A stretch of DNA of 39,007 nucleotides. Origin: Gammaproteobacteria bacterium. Lineage in GTDB: Bacteria > Pseudomonadota > Gammaproteobacteria > DSM-19610. Below, piece after piece: positions 20,143 to 29,943 of the stretch. Position 1 is the stretch's first letter, and every line of letters starts with the position of its first letter. The stretch covers positions 1 to 39,007 of the forward strand of contig WGBO01000009.1 of NCBI GenBank assembly GCA_015494295.1, in the 5' to 3' direction. Made by a program: the position numbers and the translations under genes. Below the pieces are notes generated by a model, which saw only the letters and a program-made list of their open reading frames with translations, did no database searches and was not told the DNA's origin.

Positions 20143-20766
20143 TCAGCCCAGACCCGAGTACTTCAGCAACCTTTCGATATCCTTGATGAGGCCACGCGGA
20201 TCGGCATCCGCCTCGTAGCTCATCATCAGGTTGCCGAGCGGATCGACCAGGTAGACGCGACCGGCGGACAAGGGTTCTGCCTGGTCCAGCGAAAATGTCC
20301 TCAACAGCGCCGTGGCCTGCTCCCCCGCCGGCAGGGCGAGAATGCGCAGACCCGGGAAATGGCCTGCCAGCTCCGCCTTCTCGTCAGCCCCGGCGGTACC
20401 GGCATCCCACAGGAACAGGCGCTGCAAACGGTCGATGTTCTTGCCCTGGGTAAGACGCACCTGACGGATCTTGTAGAGCTGCTCCACACAGGCCTTGTTG
20501 CAGGGGCCGGTCGCGAGGTAGACCCAGGTCCACTTGCCGCGCAGCCAGGCCCGGTCGAGCGGGCGCCCTTCCAGATCCGTAAAGCTGAAATCCGGCAGCG
20601 GTCGAACCGGCTCGACCAGTTGGCCGTGGTTCATGGTGGAAGCCGGCCGGTACTCTGGAAACGCGAAATACACCAGCCAGGCGAGAATTACCGGCGCGGC
20701 GAACACCAGCAGCACCGTGACCAGCACGGTTCGCGAACGGGCGCGGGATGGAGGGGTTTCAGTCAT
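20143..20766 (-). CDS. SCO-like membrane-anchored thioredoxin-fold protein, cytochrome oxidase cluster
   Basis: This 207-residue protein has an N-terminal anchor (TVLVTVLLVFAAPVILAWLVYFAF) and a periplasmic thioredoxin-like domain. CNKAC (Cys89, Cys93) has the CxxxC spacing of SCO copper chaperones. The His ligand usually found before the xxDPxG strand is not evident (SAGRVYLVDPLGN). In Pseudomonas aeruginosa a protein of this kind occupies the same slot, between SURF1 and ctaA/cyoE. A disulfide reductase or copper-handling role in CuA assembly is inference. The start ATG overlaps the SURF1 stop by 8 bp, indicating coupling. Confidence 0.8.
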   Translation of the reverse strand: MTETPPSRARSRTVLVTVLLVFAAPVILAWLVYFAFPEYRPASTMNHGQLVEPVRPLPDFSFTDLEGRPLDRAWLRGKWTWVYLATGPCNKACVEQLYKIRQVRLTQGKNIDRLQRLFLWDAGTAGADEKAELAGHFPGLRILALPAGEQATALLRTFSLDQAEPLSAGRVYLVDPLGNLMMSYEADADPRGLIKDIERLLKYSGLG

Positions 20767-21490
20767 GCTCTGTACGCACCTTGCGTGTGTTGACGACAAA
20801 ATAAATGATCAGCAATGTCAGCGCGAGCCCGAACCACTGCACGGCATAGCCGACATTGCGCTCGGGCCCGAATTTCAGCGGCTTCCAGTCCCGCACCAGC
20901 CCGTCGCCGGTATCGCTCTCGAGCAACAGCAGTACCGGCATCAGCGGCTGCTCCAGGGCACGGGAAAACAGTTCAAGCTGCACCGCCTGTACCCGCCAGG
21001 GCCAGCCGGTGCGCGGCGCCTCCCCGGCGAGCATGAAAACCTTGTCCGCCGGCAGCCGGATGCGCGCCAGGATGCGCTGCTCGCCGGCCGGCGCCGGCGG
21101 ATCCGGAAGCCGTTCGCGGCTGACGCCCAGGGGCACCCAGCCGCGGTTGACCAGCACCAGTGCGCGCCCTCCCTCGACCACGAACGGCGTCAGCACCTGG
21201 TAGCCGACGCGCCCGTTGTGGGTGCGGTTGTCGAGCAGGAACTGGCGCGCGCCATCGAAATGCCCGCGCACCTCCACCAGGCGGTAATCCATGCCGGCAT
21301 AGTCGGCGCGGGACGGGTCCAGGCGCAGTGGCGCCGCGCCGCGCTTCGTACCCCAGGCCGCCATCAGCGCGCGCTTCTGCTCGGCGCGGTCGAGTTGCCA
21401 GAAACCCAGCGAGAGCAATACCCCGAGCAACACCAGGGTAATGATCGTCGGCCAGAAGCCGGGGCGGAATTCCAGACTGCCGACACGCAT
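20759..21490 (-). CDS. SURF1-family cytochrome oxidase assembly protein
   Basis: SURF1 proteins assist insertion of heme a into subunit I of aa3-type oxidases. It has 243 residues with the classic layout: an N-terminal helix (PTIITLVLLGVLLSLGFWQLDRAEQK), a periplasmic domain with VNRGWVPLG, and a C-terminal helix after NVGYAVQWFGLALTLLIIY. It is the first gene of a minus-strand run with the SCO-like protein and cyoE, and is divergent from the DUF2909 gene. Confidence 0.95.
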   Translation of the reverse strand: MRVGSLEFRPGFWPTIITLVLLGVLLSLGFWQLDRAEQKRALMAAWGTKRGAAPLRLDPSRADYAGMDYRLVEVRGHFDGARQFLLDNRTHNGRVGYQVLTPFVVEGGRALVLVNRGWVPLGVSRERLPDPPAPAGEQRILARIRLPADKVFMLAGEAPRTGWPWRVQAVQLELFSRALEQPLMPVLLLLESDTGDGLVRDWKPLKFGPERNVGYAVQWFGLALTLLIIYFVVNTRKVRTEHD

Positions 21491-21522
21491 GGCACGAGAC
21501 TACAAAGCCATCCGCTCACTCG

Positions 21523-21539
21523 CAAGCAGATTCTGCTTG
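21523..21539. promoter_or_regulatory. Perfect 17-bp palindrome, candidate operator
   Basis: CAAGCAGA and TCTGCTTG flank a single central T, giving a perfect palindrome in the 89-bp divergent gap between SURF1 and the DUF2909 gene. It is followed after three bases by TATACT (21543-21548), a good -10 hexamer for the plus strand, so a bound protein would sit over the spacer or -35. No regulator family is recognised from the site. Confidence 0.6.
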
Positions 21540-21579
21540 TCCTATACTCAACCTCTCTGAATCGCCCGGGAACACCGCC

Positions 21580-21825
21580 ATGCCGATCAAGTTTTTCACC
21601 CTCGCGGTGTTCATCGCCATCCTCGCCAGCCTGTTCAGCGGCATGTTCTTCATGCTGCGCGACAAGGGGCAGACCACCCGCACAGCCAAGGCGCTGACCG
21701 TGCGCATCGCGCTTTCGGTCTCGCTGTTCGGCCTGCTGATGCTGGCCGTCGCCACCGGCCACCTGAAACCCCACGGCATCTACCCGCCCGGCCATCCGGC
21801 ATACAAGAACGCGCCGGCGCCGTAA
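21580..21825 (+). CDS. DUF2909 twin-transmembrane protein
   Basis: This is an 81-residue inner-membrane protein of the DUF2909 family. It has two helices (FFTLAVFIAILASLFSGMFF and IALSVSLFGLLMLAVATGHL) separated by the family motif LRDKGQTTRTAKALTVRIALS. The family is found next to SURF1 and cytochrome oxidase subunit III in Proteobacteria, and its function is not established. Here it is the only plus-strand gene in the oxidase block, facing coxC across a shared terminator. Confidence 0.88.
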   Translation: MPIKFFTLAVFIAILASLFSGMFFMLRDKGQTTRTAKALTVRIALSVSLFGLLMLAVATGHLKPHGIYPPGHPAYKNAPAP

Positions 21826-21849
21826 GTACGCCAGGGTCGCCGTACAAGC

Positions 21850-21877
21850 AAAAAGGCGCCCCGCGGGGCGCCTTTTT
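21850..21877. terminator. Bidirectional intrinsic terminator between DUF2909 and coxC
   Basis: A GC-rich hairpin (GGCGCCCC / GGGGCGCC, tight loop) is flanked by A5 and T5. It lies 24 bp after the DUF2909 stop and 17 bp after the coxC stop on the other strand, serving both convergent genes. Confidence 0.93.
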
Positions 21878-21894
21878 GCCGTCCTGCGTTTGCG

Positions 21895-22755
21895 TTACAG
21901 CATGTAGACGAAGATGAACAGGCCCAGCCACACCACGTCCACAAAGTGCCAGTACCAGGCCACCGCCTCGAACGCAAAGTGGTGATCCGGGGTGAAGTGA
22001 CCCTTGATGCAGCGCAGCATGATGATGGTGAGCATGATGGCGCCGATGGTCACGTGCAAACCGTGGAAACCGGTCAGCATGTAGAAGGTGGAACCGTATA
22101 CCCCGGTGCCCAGCGTCAGGTTGAGCTCGTGGTAGGCGTGCGAGTACTCGTACATCTGCAGGCCGAGGAAGGTGAAACCGAGCGCCACCGTCGCCAGCAG
22201 CCACATCACCAGCGCGCCGCGGCGGTTCTTTTTCAGCGCCCAGTGCGCAAGCGTCACGGTCACACCACTGCTCAACAGCAGCAGCGTGTTGATGGCGGGG
22301 ATGCCCCAGGCGCCGACGGTCTCGAAGGGACCGCCTATTTCGCCGGGACCGTTGGTCGGCCAGGTAGCCTCCCAGCCGTTCCACAGAAGCTGGTTGGTTT
22401 CCACGTCACCGCCACCCAGCCACGGCACCGACAGCATGCGCGCGTAGTAGAGGGCGCCGAAAAAGGCGGCGAAGAACATCACCTCCGAAAAAATGAACCA
22501 GCTCATGCCCCAGCGGAAGGACTTGTCGACCTGCTCGTTGTAGTACCCAGCCTCGCTTTCGCGAATGACAGTGCCGAACCAGCCGAACATCATCAGCAGG
22601 ACGATGGCAAAGCCCGCCAGCGTGATGGTCAGGCCCGTCTGGGAGCCGTTCAGGTAATTGGCAAACCCGACAACCAGCGTTGTCAGCCCGATGGAACCGA
22701 CGATAGGCCAGCTCGTTCCATGGGGTACGTAATAGCCACCGTGTGCTTCACTCAT
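21895..22755 (-). CDS. ctaE: Cytochrome c oxidase subunit III
   Basis: Subunit III is a seven-helix membrane subunit that stabilises proton uptake and turnover of aa3-type oxidases. It has 286 residues and conserved helices including SFRWGMSWFIFSEVMFFAAF, INTLLLLSSGVTVTLAHWAL and GFHGLHVTIGAIML, ending AVAWYWHFVDVVWLGLFIFVY. It begins 35 bp after ctaG and closes the ctaC-ctaD-ctaG-subunit III unit at a strong terminator. Confidence 0.97.
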   Translation of the reverse strand: MSEAHGGYYVPHGTSWPIVGSIGLTTLVVGFANYLNGSQTGLTITLAGFAIVLLMMFGWFGTVIRESEAGYYNEQVDKSFRWGMSWFIFSEVMFFAAFFGALYYARMLSVPWLGGGDVETNQLLWNGWEATWPTNGPGEIGGPFETVGAWGIPAINTLLLLSSGVTVTLAHWALKKNRRGALVMWLLATVALGFTFLGLQMYEYSHAYHELNLTLGTGVYGSTFYMLTGFHGLHVTIGAIMLTIIMLRCIKGHFTPDHHFAFEAVAWYWHFVDVVWLGLFIFVYML

Positions 22756-22790
22756 TCCCGCATCCTCGTCTCTGATTTATGATTTGATCT

Positions 22791-23339
22791 CTAGTTCAAC
22801 AACTTGTTCTTGTCGAAGAAGGTATAGGCCAGCGTGACCTCTTCTATTTCCTCGGGCAGCGCCGGGTCCACCATGAACAGCAGCGGCATGTCACGCTCCT
22901 CGCCCGGCTCGAACTTCTGCTCGGTAAAACAGAAGCACTCCGTCTTCCTGAAGTGGGTCGCGGCCAGCCCCGGCGTCACACTGGGAATCGCCTGCCCGAC
23001 CATGGTCTGACCGGTACGGTTGCGCGCCACGAAGGACGTCCGGTACATCTTGCCGGGGTGAACCTGCATGCGCACCCTGGTCGGGCGAAAGTCCCAGGGC
23101 ATGTTCTCGTTGACGCTGGCCACGAACTCGACGGTCACCGTGCGCGACAGGTCCGGCTCCACCATTACCGCCTCGGCCGGACCGTCGGCGGTCTTGCCGT
23201 TCAGGCCGGTGATGTCGCAGAACACGTCGTACAACGGCACCAGCGCGAACACGAAACCGAACATGCCGGCCACCACCCACAGCAGGCGCCGGATGGTCCT
23301 GCGGTTGGCGGCCTGCAGATCGACCTCGCGCCCGCTCAC
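22791..23339 (-). CDS. ctaG: Cytochrome c oxidase copper assembly protein CtaG/Cox11
   Basis: CtaG delivers copper to the CuB site of subunit I. It has 182 residues: one N-terminal helix (LLWVVAGMFGFVFALVPLYDVFC) and a periplasmic immunoglobulin-like domain. The copper-binding motif CFCF is at residues 135-138 in the context FRKTECFCFTEQKFEPGE. The start is a GTG directly abutting the stop of the small assembly gene (TAG-GTG), so translation is probably coupled. Confidence 0.96.
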   Translation of the reverse strand: MSGREVDLQAANRRTIRRLLWVVAGMFGFVFALVPLYDVFCDITGLNGKTADGPAEAVMVEPDLSRTVTVEFVASVNENMPWDFRPTRVRMQVHPGKMYRTSFVARNRTGQTMVGQAIPSVTPGLAATHFRKTECFCFTEQKFEPGEERDMPLLFMVDPALPEEIEEVTLAYTFFDKNKLLN

Positions 23340-23453
23340 CTACAGCGCCCCGTTGGCGGTCAGCCACATGAAGCCGAAATACAGGCCAACCGCGGTCAGA
23401 CCCAGTATGACGGCCATGAAGCGCGCGCGTTTTCTCAGCGTTTCTTCATTCAC
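23340..23453 (-). CDS. Small oxidase assembly peptide (37 residues) between ctaD and ctaG
   Basis: A frame of 37 codons starts at a GTG and encodes a charged N-terminus (NEETLRKRARF), one transmembrane helix (VILGLTAVGLYFGFMWL) and a short end. Peptides of this size and topology between ctaD and ctaG are annotated in Proteobacteria as cytochrome oxidase small assembly protein. Its stop touches the ctaG start with no gap. The start choice is inferred; no ATG in this frame would leave the charged segment intact. Confidence 0.72.
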   Translation of the reverse strand: MNEETLRKRARFMAVILGLTAVGLYFGFMWLTANGAL

Positions 23454-23477
23454 TTGTCACATACTCCGGTGCATGAT

Positions 23478-23500
23478 GCGGCCGCCCGACGGGCGGCCGC
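23478..23500. repeat. Strong GC hairpin between ctaD and the small assembly gene
   Basis: GCGGCCGCCC and GGGCGGCCGC pair perfectly over 10 bp around a 3-nt loop, starting 9 bp after the ctaD stop. There is no T tract, so it more likely stabilises the ctaD transcript end or dampens read-through than fully terminates. Confidence 0.75.
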
Positions 23501-23509
23501 GGGGACCCG

Positions 23510-25081
23510 CTACTTGACCTCGGGCGCGGTGGTGAAGCTGTGGTAGGGCGGGGGCGAGGACAGCGTCCACTCCAGGCCCTCCGCGCCTTCCCACACCCGG
23601 TCGGTCGCCTTCTCGCCACCCTTGATGGTCTTGTATACGATGTACACGAACAGCAACTGGGTAAGACCGAAGGCGAAACCGCCGATGCTCGAGATCTGGT
23701 TGAACTCGGTGAACTGCGTCGAGTAGTCCGGGATACGACGCGGCATGCCGGCCAGGCCGAGGAAGTGCTGCGGGAAGAACAGCACATTGACGAAGATGGT
23801 CGACAGCCAGAAGTGCAGCTTGCCGAGTTTTTCGTCGTACATGTTGCCGGTCCACTTCGGCATCCAGTAGTAAGCCGCCGCCATGAGGGAGAACACCGCA
23901 CCGGTCACCAGCACGTAGTGGAAATGCGCCACCACGAAGTAGGTGTCGTGGTACTGGAAGTCCACCGGCGTGATCGCCAGCATCAGCCCGGAGAAACCAC
24001 CGATGGTAAACATCACCACGAAACCGACCGCAAACAGCATCGGCGTCTCGAAGGTCATGGAGCCCTTCCACATGGTCGACACCCAGTTGAACACCTTCAC
24101 GCCGGTCGGCACCGCGATCATCATGGTGGCGTACATGAAGAACAGCTCGCCGGTCAGCGGCATACCCACCGTGAACATATGGTGCGCCCAGACGATGAAC
24201 GACAGGAACGCGATCGACGAGGTTGCGTACACCATGGAACTGTAGCCGAACAGGCGCTTGCGCGCGAAGGTCGGAATGATCTGCGACACGATACCGAAGG
24301 CCGGAAGGATCATGATGTACACCTCGGGGTGACCGAAGAACCAGAAGATATGCTGGAACATGACCGGGTCGCCACCGCCGGCGGCATCGAAGAACGATGT
24401 ACCGAAATAACGGTCGGTCAGCAGCATGGTCACCGAACCCGCCAGCACCGGCATCACCGCGATCAGCAGGTAGGCGGTGATCAGCCAGGTCCACACGAAC
24501 AGCGGCATCTTCATAAGCGTCATGCCGGGCGCGCGCATGTTGACGATGGTCACCACGATGTTGATCGCGCCCATGATGGAGGAAATACCCATCAGGTGGA
24601 CCGAGAAGATCAGGAACGGAAAGGCGTTGCCGGTCTGCATCACCAGCGGCGGGTACATGGTCCAGCCACCCGCCGGCGCGCCGCCATCCATGAACAGCGT
24701 GGACAGCAGCATGGTGAAGGCAAACGGCAGGATCCAGAAGCTCCAGTTGTTCATGCGCGGGAGCGCCATGTCGGGGGCGCCGATCATCATCGGCACCAGC
24801 CAGTTGGCGAGCCCCACGAAGCCCGGCATGACCGCGCCGAAGATCATGATCAGCGCGTGCATGGTGGTCATGGAATTGAAGAACTGCGGCTCCACGAACT
24901 GCAGCCCGGGCTGGAACAGCTCGGCGCGGATCACCATCGCCATGGCGCCGCCGACGATGAACATCAGCAGCGAAAACAGCAGATAGAGTGTGCCGATGTC
25001 CTTGTGGTTGGTTGTGAATACCCAGCGGGACAGGCCGCGCGCGGGTCCGTGATGATCGTCGTGTGTTGTTTCAGTACTCAT
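23510..25081 (-). CDS. ctaD: Cytochrome c oxidase subunit I (A-type heme-copper oxidase)
   Basis: This is the 12-helix catalytic subunit with the heme/heme-CuB centre and proton channels. It has 523 residues. Visible hallmarks are His75 (low-spin heme), Asp104 of the D channel (GAPDMALPRMNN), the His251-Glu253-Tyr255 set (GHPEVYIMILP) with the His-Tyr crosslink pair, His300/His301, Lys329 of the K channel (PTGVKVFNW), and His386/His388 (VAHFHYV). This makes it an A1-type oxidase. The start is the ATG at 25081 after GGAGGAG; an in-frame ATG 18 bp upstream is less likely. Confidence 0.97.
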   Translation of the reverse strand: MSTETTHDDHHGPARGLSRWVFTTNHKDIGTLYLLFSLLMFIVGGAMAMVIRAELFQPGLQFVEPQFFNSMTTMHALIMIFGAVMPGFVGLANWLVPMMIGAPDMALPRMNNWSFWILPFAFTMLLSTLFMDGGAPAGGWTMYPPLVMQTGNAFPFLIFSVHLMGISSIMGAINIVVTIVNMRAPGMTLMKMPLFVWTWLITAYLLIAVMPVLAGSVTMLLTDRYFGTSFFDAAGGGDPVMFQHIFWFFGHPEVYIMILPAFGIVSQIIPTFARKRLFGYSSMVYATSSIAFLSFIVWAHHMFTVGMPLTGELFFMYATMMIAVPTGVKVFNWVSTMWKGSMTFETPMLFAVGFVVMFTIGGFSGLMLAITPVDFQYHDTYFVVAHFHYVLVTGAVFSLMAAAYYWMPKWTGNMYDEKLGKLHFWLSTIFVNVLFFPQHFLGLAGMPRRIPDYSTQFTEFNQISSIGGFAFGLTQLLFVYIVYKTIKGGEKATDRVWEGAEGLEWTLSSPPPYHSFTTAPEVK

Positions 25082-25104
25082 GTGTCTCTTCTCCTCCACG
25101 ACCC

Positions 25105-26232
25105 TTAACGGGCGGCCTTGACTGCTGAAGGTTGAACCAGGTCGCCGGTGTCGTTACCCCAGGCGTTACGCTCGTAGGTCGCAACCGCGGCGATATCGAT
25201 GTCGCTGAGCTGGGCGCCGAATGCGGCCATCGCCGTTCCACTCCTGCCGTTCAGTATCACGTCGATGTGCTTGTCGACCGGACCGGTGGCGATGGCGCTG
25301 CCCTTGAGCGCCGGGAAAGCGCCGGGAATGCCCTCCCCGTTGGCCTGGTGGCAGGCGGCGCAACTGGTGGCGTAGACCTTTTCGCCGCGCGCCATCAGTT
25401 CGTCCATGCTCCATTCACGCTCGGCGGCTGCGGCGTCCGCGCTGGCGGCCGACTTTTGCTCGGCAACCCACTGCGCATAGTCGGCCTCGTTCTTGGCCAC
25501 CACCACGATAGGCATGAAACCATGATCCTTGCCGCACAGCTCCGCGCACTGACCGCGGTAGACACCTTCCTTCTCCACCCTGATCCACATGGAATTGATG
25601 AATCCCGGAATGGCGTCCTTCTTCATGCCCAGTTGCGGCACCCACCAGGAATGGATCACGTCGCTGGCGGTCACCAGCAGACGCACCTTCTTGTTGACCG
25701 GCACCACCAGTGGATTGTCGACCTCGAGCAGGTAGTGCTCGCCCTTGGGGTTCTCGTTGTAGATCTGGTCGTGCGGGGTGGCCAGTGAACTGATGAAGCT
25801 GATGTCGTCGTCGATGTATTCGTAGCCCCACTTCCACTGGTAGCCGGTCACCTTGATACTGAGATCGGAATTGCTGGTGTCCTCCATGCTGACCAGGGCC
25901 TTGGTGGCCGGAACCGCCATGCCGACCAGTATCAGGAAGGGAACGATGGTCCAGAGAATCTCCACCGTGGTGCTTTCGTGGAACTGCGCGGCCACCGCGC
26001 CCTTCGACTTGCGGTGGCTGACTATCGAATAGAACATCACACCGAACACCAGCACGGCGATCCCGACGCACACCCAGAAGATCAGCATATGCATGTCATA
26101 TGCTTCCTGACTGATGGGAGTCACGCCTCGCGGCAGGTTAAGGCCGTATTCGGCCAGTGCGCCGGGAGCACCGAGCAGCAGCGCTGCCCCCCCCGACGCG
26201 GTGAGCAAACGCTTCAGTCTTGTAACCAACAT
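25105..26232 (-). CDS. ctaC: Cytochrome c oxidase subunit II fused to a cytochrome c domain (caa3-type)
   Basis: Subunit II accepts electrons at its CuA centre. It has 375 residues: a signal peptide ending ALA-EYG near residue 28, two membrane helices, and the cupredoxin domain. CuA ligands are complete: His194, then CAELCGKDHGFM giving Cys229, Glu231, Cys233, His237 and Met240. After an Ala-rich linker, a C-terminal cytochrome c domain carries CAACH (291-295), so the enzyme is caa3-like, with the electron donor domain built in. The ATG at 26232 follows AGGAGAG; a longer frame extends upstream but lacks a leader. Confidence 0.96.
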   Translation of the reverse strand: MLVTRLKRLLTASGGAALLLGAPGALAEYGLNLPRGVTPISQEAYDMHMLIFWVCVGIAVLVFGVMFYSIVSHRKSKGAVAAQFHESTTVEILWTIVPFLILVGMAVPATKALVSMEDTSNSDLSIKVTGYQWKWGYEYIDDDISFISSLATPHDQIYNENPKGEHYLLEVDNPLVVPVNKKVRLLVTASDVIHSWWVPQLGMKKDAIPGFINSMWIRVEKEGVYRGQCAELCGKDHGFMPIVVVAKNEADYAQWVAEQKSAASADAAAAEREWSMDELMARGEKVYATSCAACHQANGEGIPGAFPALKGSAIATGPVDKHIDVILNGRSGTAMAAFGAQLSDIDIAAVATYERNAWGNDTGDLVQPSAVKAAR

Positions 26233-26296
26233 GCCACTGTCTCTCCTTCCTCGTCCCGAGTTTGAAATTATTGTGTTTTTTCGTGCGCGACGCCGT

Positions 26297-26773
26297 TCAG
26301 GGCGCCAGCGCCTCACGCAACTGTTGCGCGAGCTGTTTCTTTTCGGCTTCGTTGAGATATTCGCCGATTTCCATGGTGCGGCCGTGCGAGCCGATCAGCA
26401 GTCGCGAGGGATGCCCCCGGACTTCGGGCGCCTCAAGGTACACACGCACCCAGGCGCGCTGAAAGCGGCTGTGTTGTTGCGGCCCCGACACACCCTCGAC
26501 CACCTCGACGGCATCCTCGTGGATACTCAGAAGCTGCCAGCGCGCGCCACGCCGCGCAACCACGTAGAGCGCCCCGCCGAAAACCAGCATTTCCAGCCCC
26601 GCGAACGGCAGGATCAGCCATAAGCCTTTGACTGCAAATACGATTGCTATACTGAAGGACACCAGCACCATGCCCAGGAAAAACCATACGGTCTGCCGCC
26701 ACGGCAGGGAGCAATTGGGCCGGATCATGAACCGGTGGGATGCATTGAAGCTGTCAAACTGGGTTGCGACCAC
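26297..26773 (-). CDS. DUF2244 membrane protein at the head of the oxidase operon
   Basis: This protein of about 158 residues matches the DUF2244 family. The segment RFMIRPNCSLPWRQTVWFF leads into two adjacent helices (FLGMVLVSFSIAIVFAVKG and LWLILPFAGLEMLVFGGALY). A cytoplasmic domain with VRVYLEAPE and a C-terminal basic helix follows. The family often precedes ctaC and its function is not established. I chose a GTG start seven bases after AGAGG; an ATG at 26794 in the same frame is the alternative. The 64-bp gap to ctaC suggests co-transcription. Confidence 0.85.
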   Translation of the reverse strand: MVATQFDSFNASHRFMIRPNCSLPWRQTVWFFLGMVLVSFSIAIVFAVKGLWLILPFAGLEMLVFGGALYVVARRGARWQLLSIHEDAVEVVEGVSGPQQHSRFQRAWVRVYLEAPEVRGHPSRLLIGSHGRTMEIGEYLNEAEKKQLAQQLREALAP

Positions 26774-26911
26774 CGTGCTACCTCTGGCAAACATTCCGGG
26801 TCACGAGAAAAAACCACAGTCTCGCGCGCTGGGCAGCATGCTACAGCAGCGCTCGATTCAGGTGCAAAAAAAATTAAAATTTATAGCCATAAATATTCGC
26901 TATATCATAAA

Positions 26912-26941
26912 CTTATAAAACATAATATAGTTATTTGTTAA
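26912..26941 (-). promoter_or_regulatory. Candidate promoter for the DUF2244-ctaC-ctaD operon
   Basis: On the minus strand TTAACA (26936-26941) and TATAAG (26912-26917) each match consensus at five of six positions, with an 18-bp spacer, inside the AT-rich island. Transcription would start near 26905, leaving a leader of about 130 nt before the DUF2244 gene. Confidence 0.45.
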
Positions 26942-27050
26942 TGTGCTTATAGAAGAGTGGGGTTGAGGCGCCATGCTGCGCCCGGATGCCACCCGCCCGC
27001 ATTCGACGGGGCGGTTTGCCGCTTTTCCGCGGCGTGTCCGGAGCACGGAT

Positions 27051-27089
27051 CTGTGACAATTGATTCATAACGTTCAAGTGACTGTGACA
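27051..27089 (+). repeat. Direct repeat CTGTGACA upstream of the Sel1 gene
   Basis: CTGTGACA occurs at 27051-27058 and 27082-27089, 31 bp apart (about three helical turns), 80-120 bp before the Sel1-repeat gene. The spacing suits two protein molecules on one DNA face, but two 8-bp copies can occur by chance. Confidence 0.35.
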
Positions 27090-27169
27090 GCGGCCGAAAT
27101 CACGGGACAGACACCCCATCCAGTCATGCCTGACTCCCGGCACGGGAGAACGGCGAGGACAGTTGAATC

Positions 27170-29178
<2,009 letters not shown>

Positions 29179-29179
<1 letters not shown>

Positions 29180-29943
29180 CAGCGCGCCACCTGAGCGTCG
29201 AGGAACCAGCGCCCCGCCAGGCCGCAGCAAGCCTCCGGGTGCGACAGGAAAGGCGCGTGGCCGGCGCCTTCCAGCACCACGCCCCGATCCGGCGGCAACA
29301 GTTGCACCACCGATGCCGGCGCCAGCGTGTCGCGCTCGCCGAACACCCCGCACAGCGGCGTGACCTCCTGCCGCAGGCGCACGCGCAGGTCCGTTTCCTG
29401 CAACAGGGCCAGCCCGGCGCGCAGCGCCTGCGGGTGCGCCGCCGGACGCGTCTTCAGATCGGCGCGCAACCGCCTCAGCAATTCGCCGCCATTCGTCGCG
29501 CCGCGCACCTGCAAGGCCAGGAAACGTCCCAGCGTCTTGTCCAGATCCGCGTCAAGCTGTGCCGCGAACTGCGCGAACACCTCCCCGTCGACCGCGCACG
29601 GCCAGTCCGGCGCCGTCACGAAACGTGGCGTGGACGCCATCAGCATCAGGCCGCGCAGCCGTTCCGGCGCCTGCCGCGCAGCCTCCAGCGCCACCAGCCC
29701 GCCCAGCGACCAGCCGATCCAGAACGCCTCGCGCGGCGCCACCTCCAGCACCCGGCGCGCCCAGCCGTCGAGCGAGTCGCCACCGTCCCAGTCGCTGTTG
29801 CCGTGGCCGGGAAGGTCGACCACGCTGACCCGGAACAAGGCCGACAGGTGGCCGACGAACTCCCGCCACAGTCCGCCGTGCATGCCCCAGCCGTGCACCA
29901 GTACCAGGTCCGGTCCGGAACCCCGGCACTCAACATGCAACAT
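29179..29943 (-). CDS. bioH: Pimeloyl-ACP methyl ester esterase
   Basis: BioH removes the methyl group placed by BioC, freeing pimeloyl-ACP for BioF. It is an alpha/beta hydrolase of 254 residues. The oxyanion motif LVHGWGMHGGLW, nucleophile Ser79 in GWSLGG, Asp205 in GERDTLAP and His229 in GAGHAPFLSHP complete the triad. It overlaps bioF by 14 bp and bioC by four. Confidence 0.95.

Larger units (their letters stand above)
26774..27169. other. Intergenic region with an AT-rich island
   Basis: This is the longest non-coding stretch in the window, between divergent DUF2244 and Sel1 genes. From about 26862 to 26955 it is strongly A/T-rich against GC-rich surroundings, with runs such as A8 and TTTATAGCCATAAA (a small inverted repeat). 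The remainder is ordinary GC-rich sequence. I see no convincing ORF or structured RNA. Confidence 0.6.

Noticed and set aside
23540..25108. Plus-strand open frame of 522 codons
   Set aside because: It is antisense to ctaD, which is unmistakable. The translation is dominated by His, Arg and Gln and has no recognisable domain.
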